Counted from the stretch's first letter, positions 18,565 through 29,059 are shown. The stretch: 64,000 nt of DNA from an uncultured Clostridium sp. (GCA_934746015.1 CAKVEW010000007.1:1-64000), one strand, 5' to 3'. Numbers and translations are program-made. Notes: generated by a model from the letters alone, not told the origin.

Positions 18565-19176
18565 ATGGTAATTAATAAAGAGTTTTATCAAAAAGGAGCA
18601 ATAGATGTTGCAAAAGATATTTTGGGGGATTTTCTTATAAGAGAAGTTGATGGAAAAAAGATTAAATCAATGATTGTTGAAACTGAAAGTTATATTGGAG
18701 CTACAGACAAGGCTTGTCATGCTTATAATTATAAAAAGACTGAAAGAACAAAGCCTCTTTTCGAAGAAGGAGGTATAGCATATGTATATTTTATATATGG
18801 ATTGTATCACTGTCTTAATATTGTTACTAATATAAAGGATGAACCTGAAGCTGTTTTAATAAGAGCAGTAGAACCATTAGATAATTTTGATTATATATCT
18901 AATATAAGATTTAAGAAAAACTATGAAGAATTAAGTAATACTCAAAAAAAGAATTTAACTAATGGTCCTTCAAAGTTATGCAGTGCATTAAATATAACTA
19001 AAAGTGATAATTATAAAAAATTGTACTTAGAAGGGGATTTGTATCTAGAATATAATCCAAATAAAAATTTTCAGATAGTTGAGACAAAAAGAATAGGGAT
19101 TGATTATGCTGAAGAAGCTAAGGATTTCCTTTGGAGATTTTATATCAAAGACAATAGTTATGTTTCGAAAAAATGA
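18565..19176 (+). CDS. DNA-3-methyladenine glycosylase (AAG/MPG family)
   Basis: Base-excision repair enzyme removing alkylated purines, 203 residues (family about 190-210). The catalytic glutamate is in [19 protein letters not shown] near residue 42; [18 protein letters not shown] forms the DNA-intercalating and active-site core; [13 protein letters not shown] is also conserved. The start follows TTTTGGAGATTAAAT. Not in an obvious operon, although a secreted protein gene follows within 60 bases. Confidence 0.92.
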   Translation: MVINKEFYQKGAIDVAKDILGDFLIREVDGKKIKSMIVETESYIGATDKACHAYNYKKTERTKPLFEEGGIAYVYFIYGLYHCLNIVTNIKDEPEAVLIRAVEPLDNFDYISNIRFKKNYEELSNTQKKNLTNGPSKLCSALNITKSDNYKKLYLEGDLYLEYNPNKNFQIVETKRIGIDYAEEAKDFLWRFYIKDNSYVSKK

Positions 19177-19232
19177 ATATTTATAATTATTTGTATAAAA
19201 CTAATAATGATTTACATCAAGGAGGTTTAAAT

Positions 19233-19616
19233 ATGAAATTAAAAAAATCATTATCAGTAATTTGTTTATTATTAATATTATCTTTTATAGTGATTGGAGC
19301 AGTAGAACCAGAAAAAGCAATGAATGCTAAAAGTCCAATTGTTATTGGTGAAATATTAGATGTAGAAAAAAGTGAAGATAATAAATCTATCAGAATAACC
19401 GTTGAGGGTTATATCAAAGATAAAGAAGTAAATAAAATAAAGGTAGTAGGAATAATTGATGATACAACTAAAGTTATGAATTCTTCTAACGATAAAAAAG
19501 AAAATATAGAATTGCAAAAGGGTGATTTGGTTTATATGAGAGTAAGTGAAGCTATGACTAAATCTATTCCACCGCAAACTACAATAAAAAGATTATTTAT
19601 TACAAAGAATAAATAG
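19233..19616 (+). CDS. Small secreted or membrane-anchored protein, unknown function
   Basis: 127 residues. The earlier in-frame ATG at 19173 overlaps the glycosylase gene, whereas a strong AAGGAGG precedes this start. The N-terminus is a signal peptide or anchor (KKSLSVICLLLILSFIVIGA), with no lipobox cysteine. The remainder looks like a small beta-barrel (SPIVIGEILDVEKS, SIRITVEGYI, GDLVYMRVSE), reminiscent of short exported OB-like or DUF3221-like proteins. No function can be assigned. Confidence 0.7.
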   Translation: MKLKKSLSVICLLLILSFIVIGAVEPEKAMNAKSPIVIGEILDVEKSEDNKSIRITVEGYIKDKEVNKIKVVGIIDDTTKVMNSSNDKKENIELQKGDLVYMRVSEAMTKSIPPQTTIKRLFITKNK

Positions 19617-19664
19617 AAAAATTTAATATATATAAGTATAATATAAATAAATGGAGGATGGAAA

Positions 19665-20108
19665 ATGAATAAGTATAGTAAAGATGAATTAAAAAATAGA
19701 TTATCAGAAATACAATATAAGGTTACTCAAGAAAGTGCTACTGAAGCACCATACTCAAATGAGTATTGTGATAATTTTCAGGAAGGGATATATGTAGATA
19801 TAGTTTCTTTAGAACCTTTATTTATATCAGATTCAAAGTTCGATTCAGGATGTGGATGGCCAGCTTTTTCAAAGCCTATTGATAGAAAGTTAATAAATGA
19901 AAAAGTAGATAGAAGTCATGGGATGGTAAGAACTGAGATTAGAAGTAAATCTTCAGATTCCCATTTAGGACATGTTTTTTGTGATGGACCAGAAGAATTA
20001 GGAGGCCTTAGATATTGTATAAATTCAGCAGCACTAAAATTTATACCTAAAGAAAAGATGAAAGAAGAAGGGTATGAAGAATATTTAAGTCTATTTGATA
20101 ATAAGTAA
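19665..20108 (+). CDS. msrB: Peptide-methionine (R)-S-oxide reductase MsrB
   Basis: Repairs the R-epimer of methionine sulfoxide in proteins, 147 residues. [24 protein letters not shown] and the catalytic Cys in [13 protein letters not shown] are present. The paired CxxC zinc motifs of other MsrB proteins are missing (EYCDNF only), so this is the zinc-free type. It has its own GGAGG ribosome site and a terminator at the stop. An msrA gene is not adjacent. Confidence 0.95.
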   Translation: MNKYSKDELKNRLSEIQYKVTQESATEAPYSNEYCDNFQEGIYVDIVSLEPLFISDSKFDSGCGWPAFSKPIDRKLINEKVDRSHGMVRTEIRSKSSDSHLGHVFCDGPEELGGLRYCINSAALKFIPKEKMKEEGYEEYLSLFDNK

Positions 20109-20133
20109 AGGTGGTTTTCACTTTTACTTTTTT
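20103..20133 (+). terminator. Terminator at the end of msrB
   Basis: AAGTAAAGGTG pairs with CACTTTTACTT (one wobble), loop GTTTT, then TTTTTT. The stop codon lies in the left arm. Confidence 0.75.
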
Positions 20134-20155
20134 AAATTTAAAGAGCATGTAGTAA

Positions 20156-20185
20156 TTTACATAATTATTTAATGTTTGTTATAAT
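20156..20185 (+). promoter_or_regulatory. Promoter of the PBP/ftsW-like operon
   Basis: TTTACA (20156-20161), 18-base spacer, TATAAT (20180-20185). This is sigma-A-like rather than a sporulation promoter. Confidence 0.55.
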
Positions 20186-20233
20186 AAAATAATAAAACCT
20201 ATGAAAATACAATTACAACCATGGGGGTTTGGA

Positions 20234-22426
20234 ATGAGTAAAAGTATTAAACGTAATAAAAGAAAAAATAATAATAGAGAAAGAGCTTTATATGTAACTG
20301 TAAGTGTTTGCTTAGTATTTATGTTTTTAATTGGTAAACTAACATATATAATGATTTATAAGAGTAAAGACTATAGGCATATGGCTCAAGGCCAATGGAA
20401 TTCTCAAGTTACAGTAAAAGCAAATAGAGGAGATATAGTTGATAGAAATGGATCTATTCTTGCAACATCTATAGATGTTTATAGTGTTGATTTAGACTTA
20501 GAAGCTATAGACACACATATCCAAGAAGAAAAAACAACGAAAGAGGAAGTAGCTAAAGAATTAGCAGAAGCATCTGGACTTAGTATTGAAGAGGTAAATG
20601 AAAAATTAAATCCTACTAGTAAAGATGGAGTTAAAGTTACTACTAGTACTCTTGTTAAAGGAATAGATAAAGAAACTTCTGATAGAATTAAAGCATTAAA
20701 TATATATGGAGTAATAACATCTATTAGTCAAAAAAGATATTATCCTAATAATAATTTCTTAGCACATGTACTTGGAAGTGTAAACTCTGATAATATAGGA
20801 TTAAATGGAATTGAATTAGAATATGATTATGAACTCACTGGTATATCTGGATATAAGATATCTGAAATAGATGGAAGCTTAAAAGAGCTACCTTATCAAA
20901 CAGTTAAATATTCAAGTCCAGTAGATGGAAAAACTGGTGAGTTAACTATAGATGAAAATATACAGTTAATGGCTGAAAAAGTAGCAGAAAAAGGATATAC
21001 AGATAATAAGGCTAAAGAAGTAACAATAATTGTTATGAATCCCAATACTGGAGAAATATTGGCTATGGTAAATAAACCAGATTTTAATCCAAACACTCCA
21101 TATGAAGACTATGAAAATTTTGATGGAGAAGATGATTTTGATAAGCTTCAAAATATGTTTAGAAACAGTGCGATTAGTGATACCTTTGAACCAGGATCAA
21201 CCTTTAAAAATATTACTATGGCAGCAGTGTTAGAAGAGGGATTAGCAAGTGAAAATGATACATTTTATTGTGATGGCGGAGTGAAATTTGGCTCTACAAC
21301 TATAAAATGTTGGAATACATCAGGTCATGGAACTCAAACTCTTCCTCAAATATTACAGAACTCTTGTAATGTAGGATTTATGGAATTGGGAGCAAGGCTT
21401 GGTAGTGAAAAATTAAAAGAATATATTGATAAATTTGGTTTTGGTAAAGCAACTAATATAGATTTGCCAGGAGAATCTGAAGGTATTGTTAAATCTGTTA
21501 GTGATATGAGTGAAATGGACTTAGCAACTATTGCATTTGGACAAACCAATACAGTAAATAGCGTTCAATTGTTAACAGCTTTTAATGCTATTGCTAATGG
21601 AGGAGATTTAATTCAACCTCATATAATGAAAAAAATAAGTTATGAAGCTAGTAATGGAACAAAAGTAATTGATAATATATTTGAACCTACTATTAAAAAA
21701 GGAATTGTTTCTGAAACTACTACTGCTACTTTAAGGGATTACTTAGAAAGAACTATTAATCAAGGACAACCTATTGGAAGCTTTATGGGTGAAGATAGAA
21801 GAGTAGGAGCAAAAACAGGGACTGCTCAAACTATAGACTCTATAAATGGAGGCTATTCATCAGATAAATATATAGCATCTGTTTTAGCTTTATATCCTGT
21901 AGAAGATCCTCAGATTACTATTTATATAAAAGTAAATCAGCCAAGTGCAGGACAATATTATGGCGGACCAGTTACTACTCCATTATTAAAATCATTGCTT
22001 ACTGAATTATTTAATTATATGGATTCTCAAGTATATAAAGAAAAATATACAGAAAAAACACTAGTAGTAGTACCTGAAATTAGAGGGAAAAGTCTTTCAG
22101 AGGCTAAAAAGATATTAGAAGAATATAATTTATCCATTGATATAGAAAATTCTTCTTCAAAGGTTACTAACATGGAACCTTATCCAGGGTCATTGGTAGA
22201 ATCAGGATCAACAATTAGTGTAAATTTATCAAATGATAAGATAGATTCAAATAAGATAATAATGCCTAACTTAAAAGGAAAGACTTTAGAGGAGGCTAGT
22301 AATATATTAAATAGCTTGAATTTGAAATTTACAACTAATGGTATGGGTGTTGTAGATGGACAAAATGTTATAGAAGGAAAGCTTATTGAGAAAGGAACGA
22401 AGATTTCTTTAGATTTAAAAGAATAA
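20234..22426 (+). CDS. Class B penicillin-binding protein with two PASTA domains (SpoVD/PBP2-like)
   Basis: Peptidoglycan transpeptidase, 730 residues. One N-terminal membrane anchor (ALYVTVSVCLVFMFLIGKLT) is followed by a dimerisation domain (RGDIVDRNGSILATS) and the transpeptidase domain with PGSTFK (nucleophile S322), NSCN and AKTGTAQT (K527). Two PASTA repeats end the protein (VVPEIRGKSLSEAKKIL and IMPNLKGKTLEEASNIL). SpoVD commonly has one PASTA, so the split between sporulation-specific SpoVD and a vegetative PBP is open; a vegetative-type promoter is upstream. The start at 20234 sits behind GGGGG; the ATG 33 bases upstream has no ribosome site. The partner FtsW/SpoVE gene follows. Confidence 0.9.
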   Translation: MSKSIKRNKRKNNNRERALYVTVSVCLVFMFLIGKLTYIMIYKSKDYRHMAQGQWNSQVTVKANRGDIVDRNGSILATSIDVYSVDLDLEAIDTHIQEEKTTKEEVAKELAEASGLSIEEVNEKLNPTSKDGVKVTTSTLVKGIDKETSDRIKALNIYGVITSISQKRYYPNNNFLAHVLGSVNSDNIGLNGIELEYDYELTGISGYKISEIDGSLKELPYQTVKYSSPVDGKTGELTIDENIQLMAEKVAEKGYTDNKAKEVTIIVMNPNTGEILAMVNKPDFNPNTPYEDYENFDGEDDFDKLQNMFRNSAISDTFEPGSTFKNITMAAVLEEGLASENDTFYCDGGVKFGSTTIKCWNTSGHGTQTLPQILQNSCNVGFMELGARLGSEKLKEYIDKFGFGKATNIDLPGESEGIVKSVSDMSEMDLATIAFGQTNTVNSVQLLTAFNAIANGGDLIQPHIMKKISYEASNGTKVIDNIFEPTIKKGIVSETTTATLRDYLERTINQGQPIGSFMGEDRRVGAKTGTAQTIDSINGGYSSDKYIASVLALYPVEDPQITIYIKVNQPSAGQYYGGPVTTPLLKSLLTELFNYMDSQVYKEKYTEKTLVVVPEIRGKSLSEAKKILEEYNLSIDIENSSSKVTNMEPYPGSLVESGSTISVNLSNDKIDSNKIIMPNLKGKTLEEASNILNSLNLKFTTNGMGVVDGQNVIEGKLIEKGTKISLDLKE

Positions 22427-22441
22427 GCAATAGGAGATAAG

Positions 22442-23605
22442 ATGAATAGAATTAATAATATAGATTCAAAGGGCAGAACCAAAAGAAAAAAAGTTAAAAA
22501 AATAAATATGAAAAGCATAGATTATGCATTATTATGTGCTTTATTATTATTACTTTTTATTGGGGTAGTAATGGTATATTCATCAAGCTCATATTATGCG
22601 TTATATCAAAAGGATGTTTATAATACAGATTATTACTTTTTAAAAGAAATAATATGGACAATAGTAGGTGTAATAGGGATGATTGTAACTATGTCCATAG
22701 ATTATCATTTTTATAAAAAGATAACTCCTTGGTTAGTTTTAGGTACCATAGCTCTTTTGGTTTTGGTTTTATTTATAGGTGCTGATATAAATGGAGCTGT
22801 TAGATGGATAAGATTAGGACCCTTATCATTTCAACCATCTGAGCTTGCAAAATATGTATTAGTTCTTTATTTAGCATTACTTATTGATAAAAGGAAAAAT
22901 AAAATTAAGAAATTTGGAGAAGGTACAATATTTTATTTATGTATAGCGGCTATATTTGCAGTTCTTATATTACTTGAAAAGAATCTAAGTATTACAGCAA
23001 TAATTATGATGGTTGCCTTTATAATGATTTTAGTTGGAGGAGCAAAAATTAGCCACTTGTTTTCATTGATACCAGTGGGAGTGGCTGCAGGACTTGCCTT
23101 AATATATAGCCAAAGTTATAGACTAGATAGACTTACAAGTTTTTTAAATCCTTGGGCTGATCCATCAGGAGATAGTTATCAATTAATTCAATCGCTTTAT
23201 GCATTAGGATCAGGTGGAATATTTGGAGTTGGACTTGGAAATTCAAGACAAAAGGCTTTATTTATGCCAGAACCCCATAATGACTTTATATTTTCAATTA
23301 TAGGTGAGGAGCTTGGATTAATTGGATGTATTTTTATTATATCAATCTTTATGTTTATAGTAATAAGAGGAACTACAATAGCTGTGAAAGCAAGAGATAA
23401 TTATGGTTTTTTATTAGCTATAGGGATAATTTCAGTTATTGCAATACAAGCTATAATTAATATAGCTGTAGTAAGTGGTTCAATGCCTGTAACAGGGGTT
23501 CCAATGCCTTTTATAAGTTATGGAGGAACATCATTAGTATTTAATTTAGGGGCAATGGGCATATTACTTAATATATCTAGACAGAGTAAAGATGAAGAAA
23601 TATAA
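22442..23605 (+). CDS. FtsW/RodA/SpoVE-family glycosyltransferase
   Basis: SEDS peptidoglycan polymerase, 387 residues, about ten membrane segments. GAVRWIRLGPLSFQPSELAK, the catalytic-loop region FLNPWADPSGDSYQLIQS and the C-terminal signature GVPMPFISYGGTSLVFNL are clear. It follows the class B PBP by 15 bases with AGGAG as ribosome site; SEDS-bPBP pairs act together in septal or cortex wall synthesis. Pairing with a SpoVD-like PBP favours SpoVE, but FtsW cannot be excluded. Confidence 0.9.
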   Translation: MNRINNIDSKGRTKRKKVKKINMKSIDYALLCALLLLLFIGVVMVYSSSSYYALYQKDVYNTDYYFLKEIIWTIVGVIGMIVTMSIDYHFYKKITPWLVLGTIALLVLVLFIGADINGAVRWIRLGPLSFQPSELAKYVLVLYLALLIDKRKNKIKKFGEGTIFYLCIAAIFAVLILLEKNLSITAIIMMVAFIMILVGGAKISHLFSLIPVGVAAGLALIYSQSYRLDRLTSFLNPWADPSGDSYQLIQSLYALGSGGIFGVGLGNSRQKALFMPEPHNDFIFSIIGEELGLIGCIFIISIFMFIVIRGTTIAVKARDNYGFLLAIGIISVIAIQAIINIAVVSGSMPVTGVPMPFISYGGTSLVFNLGAMGILLNISRQSKDEEI

Positions 23606-23679
23606 TAAAAAAGGACTAAAATTCTATAGAAAAAATATTATTATAATGAAGTTATATTTGGCAATTTAGGAGGACTGTA

Positions 23680-24546
23680 ATGAAGACTATACTTTTCACT
23701 GATTCTTGTTGTGATTTACCCATAAGCTTTGTTAAGGAAAATAATATTCAGGTTATGTCAATACAAGTGAATATTAATGGTAAAGATATTCCTGATGATT
23801 TAGGCGAAAGTATATCATATAAGGATTTTTATGAACTTATAAGAAATGGTAAGTTACCAACAACATCACAAGTAAATGTAGATACTTTTGAAAGGAACTT
23901 TAGAAAATATGTTAGTGAAGGATATTCAATAATTTATATTGGATTTTCATCAGCCTTAAGCGGATGTGTTAATAGTGCGAGATTAGCAAAAGAACTTATA
24001 GATGAAGAAGTAAAAGATGCTGATATCACTGTAATAGATACGAAAAGTGCATCAATGGGATTAGGACTTATTGTGTACTATGCAGCTAATATGATTAAAG
24101 AAGGAAAAGATAAATCAGATATAATTAATTGGATTGAAGATAATAAGCTTAAAGTAAATCATTGGTTTACAGTAGATGACTTAAATCATTTAAAAAGAGG
24201 TGGTAGAGTTTCTAGCACAGCTGCAATAGTTGGAACAATGCTAAGTATAAAACCGATTTTGCATGTTGATGATGAGGGAAGATTAATTCCTATTTCTAAG
24301 GTTAAGGGTAGAAAAAAATCTATTAAAGCATTATATGATAAGCTTAAAGAAAAAATCGTAGATTCTGAAAATCAGACTGTTTTTATAAGTCATGGAGATT
24401 GCATAGAAGATGCAGAAAGTTTAAAAGAATTAATATTAAGCGAAATAAAGGTAAAAGAAATTATAATAAATAATATAGGACCTGCAGTGGGTAGCCATTC
24501 AGGACCAGGTACATTGGCATTATTTTTTATTGGAAATAGTAGATAA
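23680..24546 (+). CDS. DegV-family fatty-acid-binding protein
   Basis: 288 residues, cytoplasmic. DegV proteins bind a fatty acid and act as FakB partners of the FakA kinase in incorporating exogenous fatty acids. TDSCCDLP at the N-terminus, LPTTSQVNVDTFE, SSALSGCVNSAR, DTKSASMGLGLIV, the lid-region LNHLKRGGRVS and the C-terminal GPAVGSHSGPGTLALFF are all family signatures. It has its own AGGAGG site and terminator. No fakA is nearby. Confidence 0.92.
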   Translation: MKTILFTDSCCDLPISFVKENNIQVMSIQVNINGKDIPDDLGESISYKDFYELIRNGKLPTTSQVNVDTFERNFRKYVSEGYSIIYIGFSSALSGCVNSARLAKELIDEEVKDADITVIDTKSASMGLGLIVYYAANMIKEGKDKSDIINWIEDNKLKVNHWFTVDDLNHLKRGGRVSSTAAIVGTMLSIKPILHVDDEGRLIPISKVKGRKKSIKALYDKLKEKIVDSENQTVFISHGDCIEDAESLKELILSEIKVKEIIINNIGPAVGSHSGPGTLALFFIGNSR

Positions 24547-24570
24547 TATGTAATTTAGAGTAAATCTGTT

Positions 24571-24596
24571 AAAAAACTCCGAAAGGAGTTTTTTTG
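24571..24596 (+). terminator. Rho-independent terminator after the DegV gene
   Basis: AAAAAACTCC, GAAA loop, GGAGTTTTTTT: the same stem and tetraloop as at 9481. Confidence 0.9.
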
Positions 24597-24765
24597 TTTA
24601 ATTTCATATAGTAAATTGTTGTAATAAGCTATGAATACTATCCATTAGAATTATATATCATCTAGGTTTTACCTTGAATTATTTTAGCTATAATGATAAA
24701 GTATAGTGTAGATTAAAATTTGAACTGAAATTATTTTTATTTTGGCATAAAGGAAGGGTAGTTGT

Positions 24766-25371
24766 ATGTACGAATATATAATAGGTAGATATAAAGGAAT
24801 AAATAAAGATTATATAATTGTTGAAAATAATGGAATAGGATATAAAGTTTTTACTTCAGGAGCAACTATGTCATCTATGCCTAAAATAGATGAAGAAGTA
24901 ATGCTTTATCTTGAACAAATAGTTAGAGAAGATTTCATAGGATTATATGGATTTGACACAAAAGAAGAACTTGAGATGTTTAAACTTTTAATTTCTATAA
25001 ATGGAGTTGGATCAAAAGCTGCATTATCATTGCTTTCGATAAGTAGAATTAATAATCTTAGATATGCAATTATGATGGGGGATGACAAGCATTTATGTAA
25101 AGCACCTGGAATAGGTAAAAAAACTGCAGGTAGAATTATATTAGAGTTAAAAGATAAAATTAAAAAAGAAGATTTGGCCGAAGGTATTGAAAATATCGGA
25201 GATTTTGAAGATATAGTACCTGAAAATGCTAATAATATAGCTGAAGCATTAGGAGCACTTTTAGCATTAGGATATTCTGAAAAAGAAGCAGAATTAGCTA
25301 TAAAGAAAGTAGATAAAAGTGATACTATAGAAAATATTATAAAGAATTGTTTAAAGGTTCTTATGGGTTAG
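24766..25371 (+). CDS. ruvA: Holliday junction branch migration protein RuvA
   Basis: 201 residues. The N-terminal OB fold ([20 protein letters not shown]) is followed by two helix-hairpin-helix motifs ([18 protein letters not shown] and [19 protein letters not shown]) and a C-terminal RuvB-contacting domain ([20 protein letters not shown]). RuvA binds the four-way junction and positions RuvB. It begins the ruvA-ruvB-queA-tgt run. I looked for a Clostridium-type SOS box upstream and saw none. Confidence 0.97.
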   Translation: MYEYIIGRYKGINKDYIIVENNGIGYKVFTSGATMSSMPKIDEEVMLYLEQIVREDFIGLYGFDTKEELEMFKLLISINGVGSKAALSLLSISRINNLRYAIMMGDDKHLCKAPGIGKKTAGRIILELKDKIKKEDLAEGIENIGDFEDIVPENANNIAEALGALLALGYSEKEAELAIKKVDKSDTIENIIKNCLKVLMG

Positions 25372-25381
25372 GGGTGAATTG

Positions 25382-26407
25382 ATGGAAAGAATAATAACTC
25401 CACAAGAAATTTTTGAAGATGGAAGCACTTTAAGCTTAAGACCTCAAAGTTTAGAAGAATATATTGGGCAAGATAAGGTAAAAGAGAGGTTAAGTGTATT
25501 TATAAAAGCTGCACAAAACAGGAATGAATCTTTAGACCATGTACTTTTATATGGACCACCTGGACTAGGTAAAACTACATTAGCCAATATAATAGCTAAG
25601 GAAATGAAGGGGGAACTTAAGATTACATCAGGCCCTGCTATAGAACGAGCTGGAGATTTAGCAGCAATTTTAACAAATTTAAAAGACAATGATGTTCTTT
25701 TTATAGATGAAATCCATAGACTTAATAGAAATGTTGAAGAAATATTATATCCTGCAATGGAGGATTATGTTTTAGATATAGTTATTGGAAAGGGAGCTGC
25801 TGCAAAGTCAATAAGACTTGATTTGCCTAAGTTTACTTTAATAGGTGCCACAACAAGAATTGGAATGCTTACTTCTCCACTTAGAGATAGATTTGGAGTC
25901 CTTTGTGATATGCAGTATTATACTGAAGAGCAACTAAAAGAAATAGTTATAAGATCTGCATTTGTTTTAAACTGTAATATAACAGAAGAAGGGGCTTATG
26001 AGCTTGCAAGGCGTTCAAGAGGAACTCCTAGAATAGCTAATAGATTATTAAAGAGAGTTAGAGATTATGCTGAAGTATATTCAAATTCTGTAATAAGCTT
26101 TAAGGAAGCAAGAGCAGCTTTAGAACTATTAGAAGTGGATAGTAAAGGCTTTGATAGAGTTGATAATAAGATTCTTGAGGCTATAATTGATAATTTTAAT
26201 GGTGGTCCTGTTGGAATAGAAACCCTTTCATATTTTATTGGGGAGGAACTTGGCACCATAGAAGATGTATATGAACCATATTTATTACAAACTGGGTTTA
26301 TAGTTAGAACATCTAGGGGAAGAGTTGCCACAGATAAGGCTTATGAACATTTAGGAAGAAGTAAGAATAATAGAAAAACAACAGGGGAGCAACAAAAATT
26401 ATTTTAA
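25382..26407 (+). CDS. ruvB: Holliday junction branch migration helicase RuvB
   Basis: 341-residue AAA+ motor. Walker [12 protein letters not shown], Walker [10 protein letters not shown], sensor [20 protein letters not shown] with arginine finger, sensor [20 protein letters not shown] and the C-terminal winged helix ([15 protein letters not shown]) are in order. The in-frame TTG three bases upstream is less likely than this ATG, which stands behind GGGGTG. It starts 10 bases after ruvA stops. Confidence 0.97.
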   Translation: MERIITPQEIFEDGSTLSLRPQSLEEYIGQDKVKERLSVFIKAAQNRNESLDHVLLYGPPGLGKTTLANIIAKEMKGELKITSGPAIERAGDLAAILTNLKDNDVLFIDEIHRLNRNVEEILYPAMEDYVLDIVIGKGAAAKSIRLDLPKFTLIGATTRIGMLTSPLRDRFGVLCDMQYYTEEQLKEIVIRSAFVLNCNITEEGAYELARRSRGTPRIANRLLKRVRDYAEVYSNSVISFKEARAALELLEVDSKGFDRVDNKILEAIIDNFNGGPVGIETLSYFIGEELGTIEDVYEPYLLQTGFIVRTSRGRVATDKAYEHLGRSKNNRKTTGEQQKLF

Positions 26408-26440
26408 TTAATATACAATAAAAGATAAGGAGATAATAAA

Positions 26441-27469
26441 ATGAAGGTTAGTGATTTTGATTTTGATTTACCAGAAGAATTGATAGCACAACATCCCTTA
26501 GAAAAAAGAGATGCTTCAAGATTGATGGTTTTAGATAAAAATACAGGAAGTATAGAACATAGATCCTTTCATGATGTAGCAGAATATTTAAATGAAGGGG
26601 ATACTTTAGTATTAAATAATACTAGAGTAATGCCAGCTAGATTAATAGGAGAAAAAGAAGAAACTGGTGGGAAAATTGAATTTTTACTTCTAAAAAGAGT
26701 AGAAGGAGATAAATGGGAATGTCTTGCTAAGCCTGGTAAGAGAGCAAAGATAGGTCAAACTTTTGTTTTTGGTGAAGGAAAATTAAAATGTAAAGTTGTT
26801 GATATTATAGAAGAAGGCAATAGGATAATTGAGTTTTCATATGATGGTATATTTGAACAAGTATTAGATGAACTTGGAGAAATGCCTCTTCCACCATATA
26901 TAACAGAAAAGCTTGATGATAAAGAAAGATATCAAACAGTTTATTCAAAGGAAAAGGGATCAGCAGCAGCTCCAACAGCTGGTTTACATTTTACTAAGGA
27001 ACTATTAGAAGAAATTAAAGCTAAGGGAGTTAATATTGCTTATTTAACTCTTCATGTAGGACTTGGTACTTTTAGACCAGTTAAAGTTGAAGATATAAAT
27101 GAACATATAATGCATTCAGAATTTTATCATTTAGATAAAGAAAATGCAGACTTAATTAATGAAACTAAAAAAAGAGGAAATAAGGTTATAGCTGTAGGAA
27201 CTACATCTACAAGAACTTTAGAAACAATAGGGGATGAAAATGGTTTTGTAAGAGAACAAAGTGGATGGACTGATATATTTCTTTATCCAGGATATAAATA
27301 TAAGGTTATAGATGAACTTATTACAAATTTCCATTTACCTGAATCAACATTAATTATGTTAGTATCTGCTTTAGCAGGTAAGGAAAATGTAATGAATGCA
27401 TATAATACAGCTGTTAATGAAAAATATAGATTTTTCTCCTTTGGAGATTCAATGCTTATTAAAGAATAA
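26441..27469 (+). CDS. queA: S-adenosylmethionine:tRNA ribosyltransferase-isomerase QueA
   Basis: Transfers the ribosyl group of SAM to preQ1 in tRNA, forming epoxyqueuosine, 342 residues. [52 protein letters not shown] and [16 protein letters not shown] are diagnostic. Good AAGGAG ribosome site. With the next gene, tgt, it performs two consecutive steps of queuosine synthesis; no preQ1 biosynthesis genes are in the window. Confidence 0.97.
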   Translation: MKVSDFDFDLPEELIAQHPLEKRDASRLMVLDKNTGSIEHRSFHDVAEYLNEGDTLVLNNTRVMPARLIGEKEETGGKIEFLLLKRVEGDKWECLAKPGKRAKIGQTFVFGEGKLKCKVVDIIEEGNRIIEFSYDGIFEQVLDELGEMPLPPYITEKLDDKERYQTVYSKEKGSAAAPTAGLHFTKELLEEIKAKGVNIAYLTLHVGLGTFRPVKVEDINEHIMHSEFYHLDKENADLINETKKRGNKVIAVGTTSTRTLETIGDENGFVREQSGWTDIFLYPGYKYKVIDELITNFHLPESTLIMLVSALAGKENVMNAYNTAVNEKYRFFSFGDSMLIKE

Positions 27470-27490
27470 CATAAAAGAGGAAGTGAAAAA

Positions 27491-28633
27491 TTGAGTAAAA
27501 AAAGATATACTTTATTAAAAAAAGATGGAAAGGCTAGAAGAGGAAGATTTGAAACTGTCCATGGTACAATTGAAACACCAGTATTTATGAATGTTGGAAC
27601 ACTAGCAGCAATTAAAGGTGCTGTGTCATCTATGGATTTAAAAGAAATAGGTTGTCAAGTTGAATTATCTAATACTTACCATCTTCATTTAAGACCATCT
27701 GATAAAGTTGTAGCTAATCTTGGTGGCTTACATGATTTTATGAATTGGGATAGACCTATATTAACTGATTCAGGTGGATTCCAAGTATTTTCCTTATCAG
27801 GAATGAGAAAAATAAAGGAAGAAGGAGTATATTTTTCATCTCATATAGACGGTAGAAAAATCTTTATGGGACCTGAGGAATCAATGCAAATACAAAGTAA
27901 TCTTGCATCTACTATTGCTATGGCTTTTGATGAATGTATTCCTAATCCATCAACTAGAGAGTATGTTGAAAAGTCAGTAGCAAGAACTACTAGATGGCTT
28001 GAAAGATGCAAAGTTGAGATAGATAGATTAAATTCATTACCAGAAACTATAAATAAGGAACAAATGCTGTTTGGTATTAATCAAGGTGGGTGCTATGAAG
28101 ATATAAGAATAGAACATGCTAAGACTATTACTAAAATGGATTTAGATGGATATGCTATAGGTGGATTAGCTGTAGGTGAAACTCATGAAGAAATGTATAG
28201 AATTATAGATGCAGTTGTACCTTACTTACCAGAAGATAAGCCAATTTATTTAATGGGCGTTGGTATTCCTAGTAATATCTTAGAAGCAGTTGATAGAGGT
28301 GTTGATTTCTTTGATTGTGTGCTTCCGGCAAGAAATGGAAGACATGGGCATGTATTTACTAAAGAAGGAAAAATAAATTTAATGAATGCTAAGTTTGAGC
28401 TAGATACTAGACCAATTGATGAAGGATGTCAGTGTCCAGCATGTAAAAGCTATACTAGAGCCTATATAAGACACCTGTTTAAAGCTAAAGAAATGTTAGC
28501 TATGAGACTATGTGTGCTACATAATCTTTACTTTTATAATAAGCTTATGGAGGATATAAGGGCTGCTATAGATGGAGGATACTTTAAGGAATTTAAAGAG
28601 CAAAAACTTAAAGAGTGGGATGGAAGAGCTTAA
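27491..28633 (+). CDS. tgt: tRNA-guanine transglycosylase
   Basis: Exchanges guanine 34 for preQ1 in GUN-anticodon tRNAs, 380 residues. The start is TTG behind AGAGGAAG; no ATG is available nearby. ILTDSGGFQVFSL includes the catalytic region, DEC at AMAFDECIPNPS, FGINQGG and FDCVLPARNGRHG (nucleophile Asp) are present, and the zinc site is formed by CQCPACKSYTRAYIRHLF plus a later His. It follows queA by 21 bases. Confidence 0.97.
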   Translation: MSKKRYTLLKKDGKARRGRFETVHGTIETPVFMNVGTLAAIKGAVSSMDLKEIGCQVELSNTYHLHLRPSDKVVANLGGLHDFMNWDRPILTDSGGFQVFSLSGMRKIKEEGVYFSSHIDGRKIFMGPEESMQIQSNLASTIAMAFDECIPNPSTREYVEKSVARTTRWLERCKVEIDRLNSLPETINKEQMLFGINQGGCYEDIRIEHAKTITKMDLDGYAIGGLAVGETHEEMYRIIDAVVPYLPEDKPIYLMGVGIPSNILEAVDRGVDFFDCVLPARNGRHGHVFTKEGKINLMNAKFELDTRPIDEGCQCPACKSYTRAYIRHLFKAKEMLAMRLCVLHNLYFYNKLMEDIRAAIDGGYFKEFKEQKLKEWDGRA

Positions 28634-28657
28634 AGTATTAATTATCTGTTAATAAGA

Positions 28658-28686
28658 TTGACAGTACTACATAAATGTTATATATT
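28658..28686 (+). promoter_or_regulatory. Promoter before yajC
   Basis: TTGACA (28658-28663), 17-base spacer, TATATT (28681-28686). Confidence 0.65.
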
Positions 28687-28732
28687 CTTTATTATGAAAT
28701 AGTAAAAAGTTTATATGGAAGGAATGAATTGG

Positions 28733-29008
28733 ATGGAAGCTATATTATCACTAGTAGTACCTTTTGCTTTAATGTTTGCTTTAATGTACTTCTTATTAAT
28801 ATTACCAGAGAAAAAAAGAACAAAGAAATATAATGAAATGGTATCAGCTTTAGAAAAAAATGATGAAATAGTTACAAGAGGCGGAATTATGGGTAAAATC
28901 ATAATAGTTGAAGATGACTATGTAATAATAGAAACTAGTGCTGAAAGAACTAAATTAAAAATCACTAAAAGTGGAATTGCAAGCAAAATAAATAAAACAG
29001 AAGAATAA
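28733..29008 (+). CDS. yajC: Preprotein translocase accessory subunit YajC
   Basis: Single-pass membrane protein of the SecDF-YajC complex, about 91 residues. The N-terminal helix (LVVPFALMFALMYFLLI) leads into LPEKKRTKKYNEMVSAL and the conserved NDEIVTRGGIMGKI. Two earlier in-frame ATGs (28715, 28724) exist; GGAAGGA at 28717-28723 is correctly spaced for the ATG at 28733, so that start is preferred, but 28715 cannot be excluded. secDF follows after one small gene. Confidence 0.88.
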   Translation: MEAILSLVVPFALMFALMYFLLILPEKKRTKKYNEMVSALEKNDEIVTRGGIMGKIIIVEDDYVIIETSAERTKLKITKSGIASKINKTEE

Positions 29009-29016
29009 GAATAATG

Positions 29017-29050
29017 CCCCCTAGTAAATCATAAAATATTTATTAGGGGG
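29017..29050 (+). promoter_or_regulatory. Hairpin that ends yajC and covers the next ribosome site
   Basis: CCCCCTAGTAAAT pairs with ATTTATTAGGGGG (one wobble). The right arm supplies the GGGGG ribosome site for the gene starting at 29060, so the structure could hide it. The short T-run after it (TGTATTTTTA) also allows terminator function. Confidence 0.65.
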
Positions 29051-29059
29051 TGTATTTTT

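Noticed and set aside
24597..24765. SOS box upstream of ruvAB
   Set aside because: A single GAAC occurs near the gene but without the symmetric GTTC partner at the right spacing.
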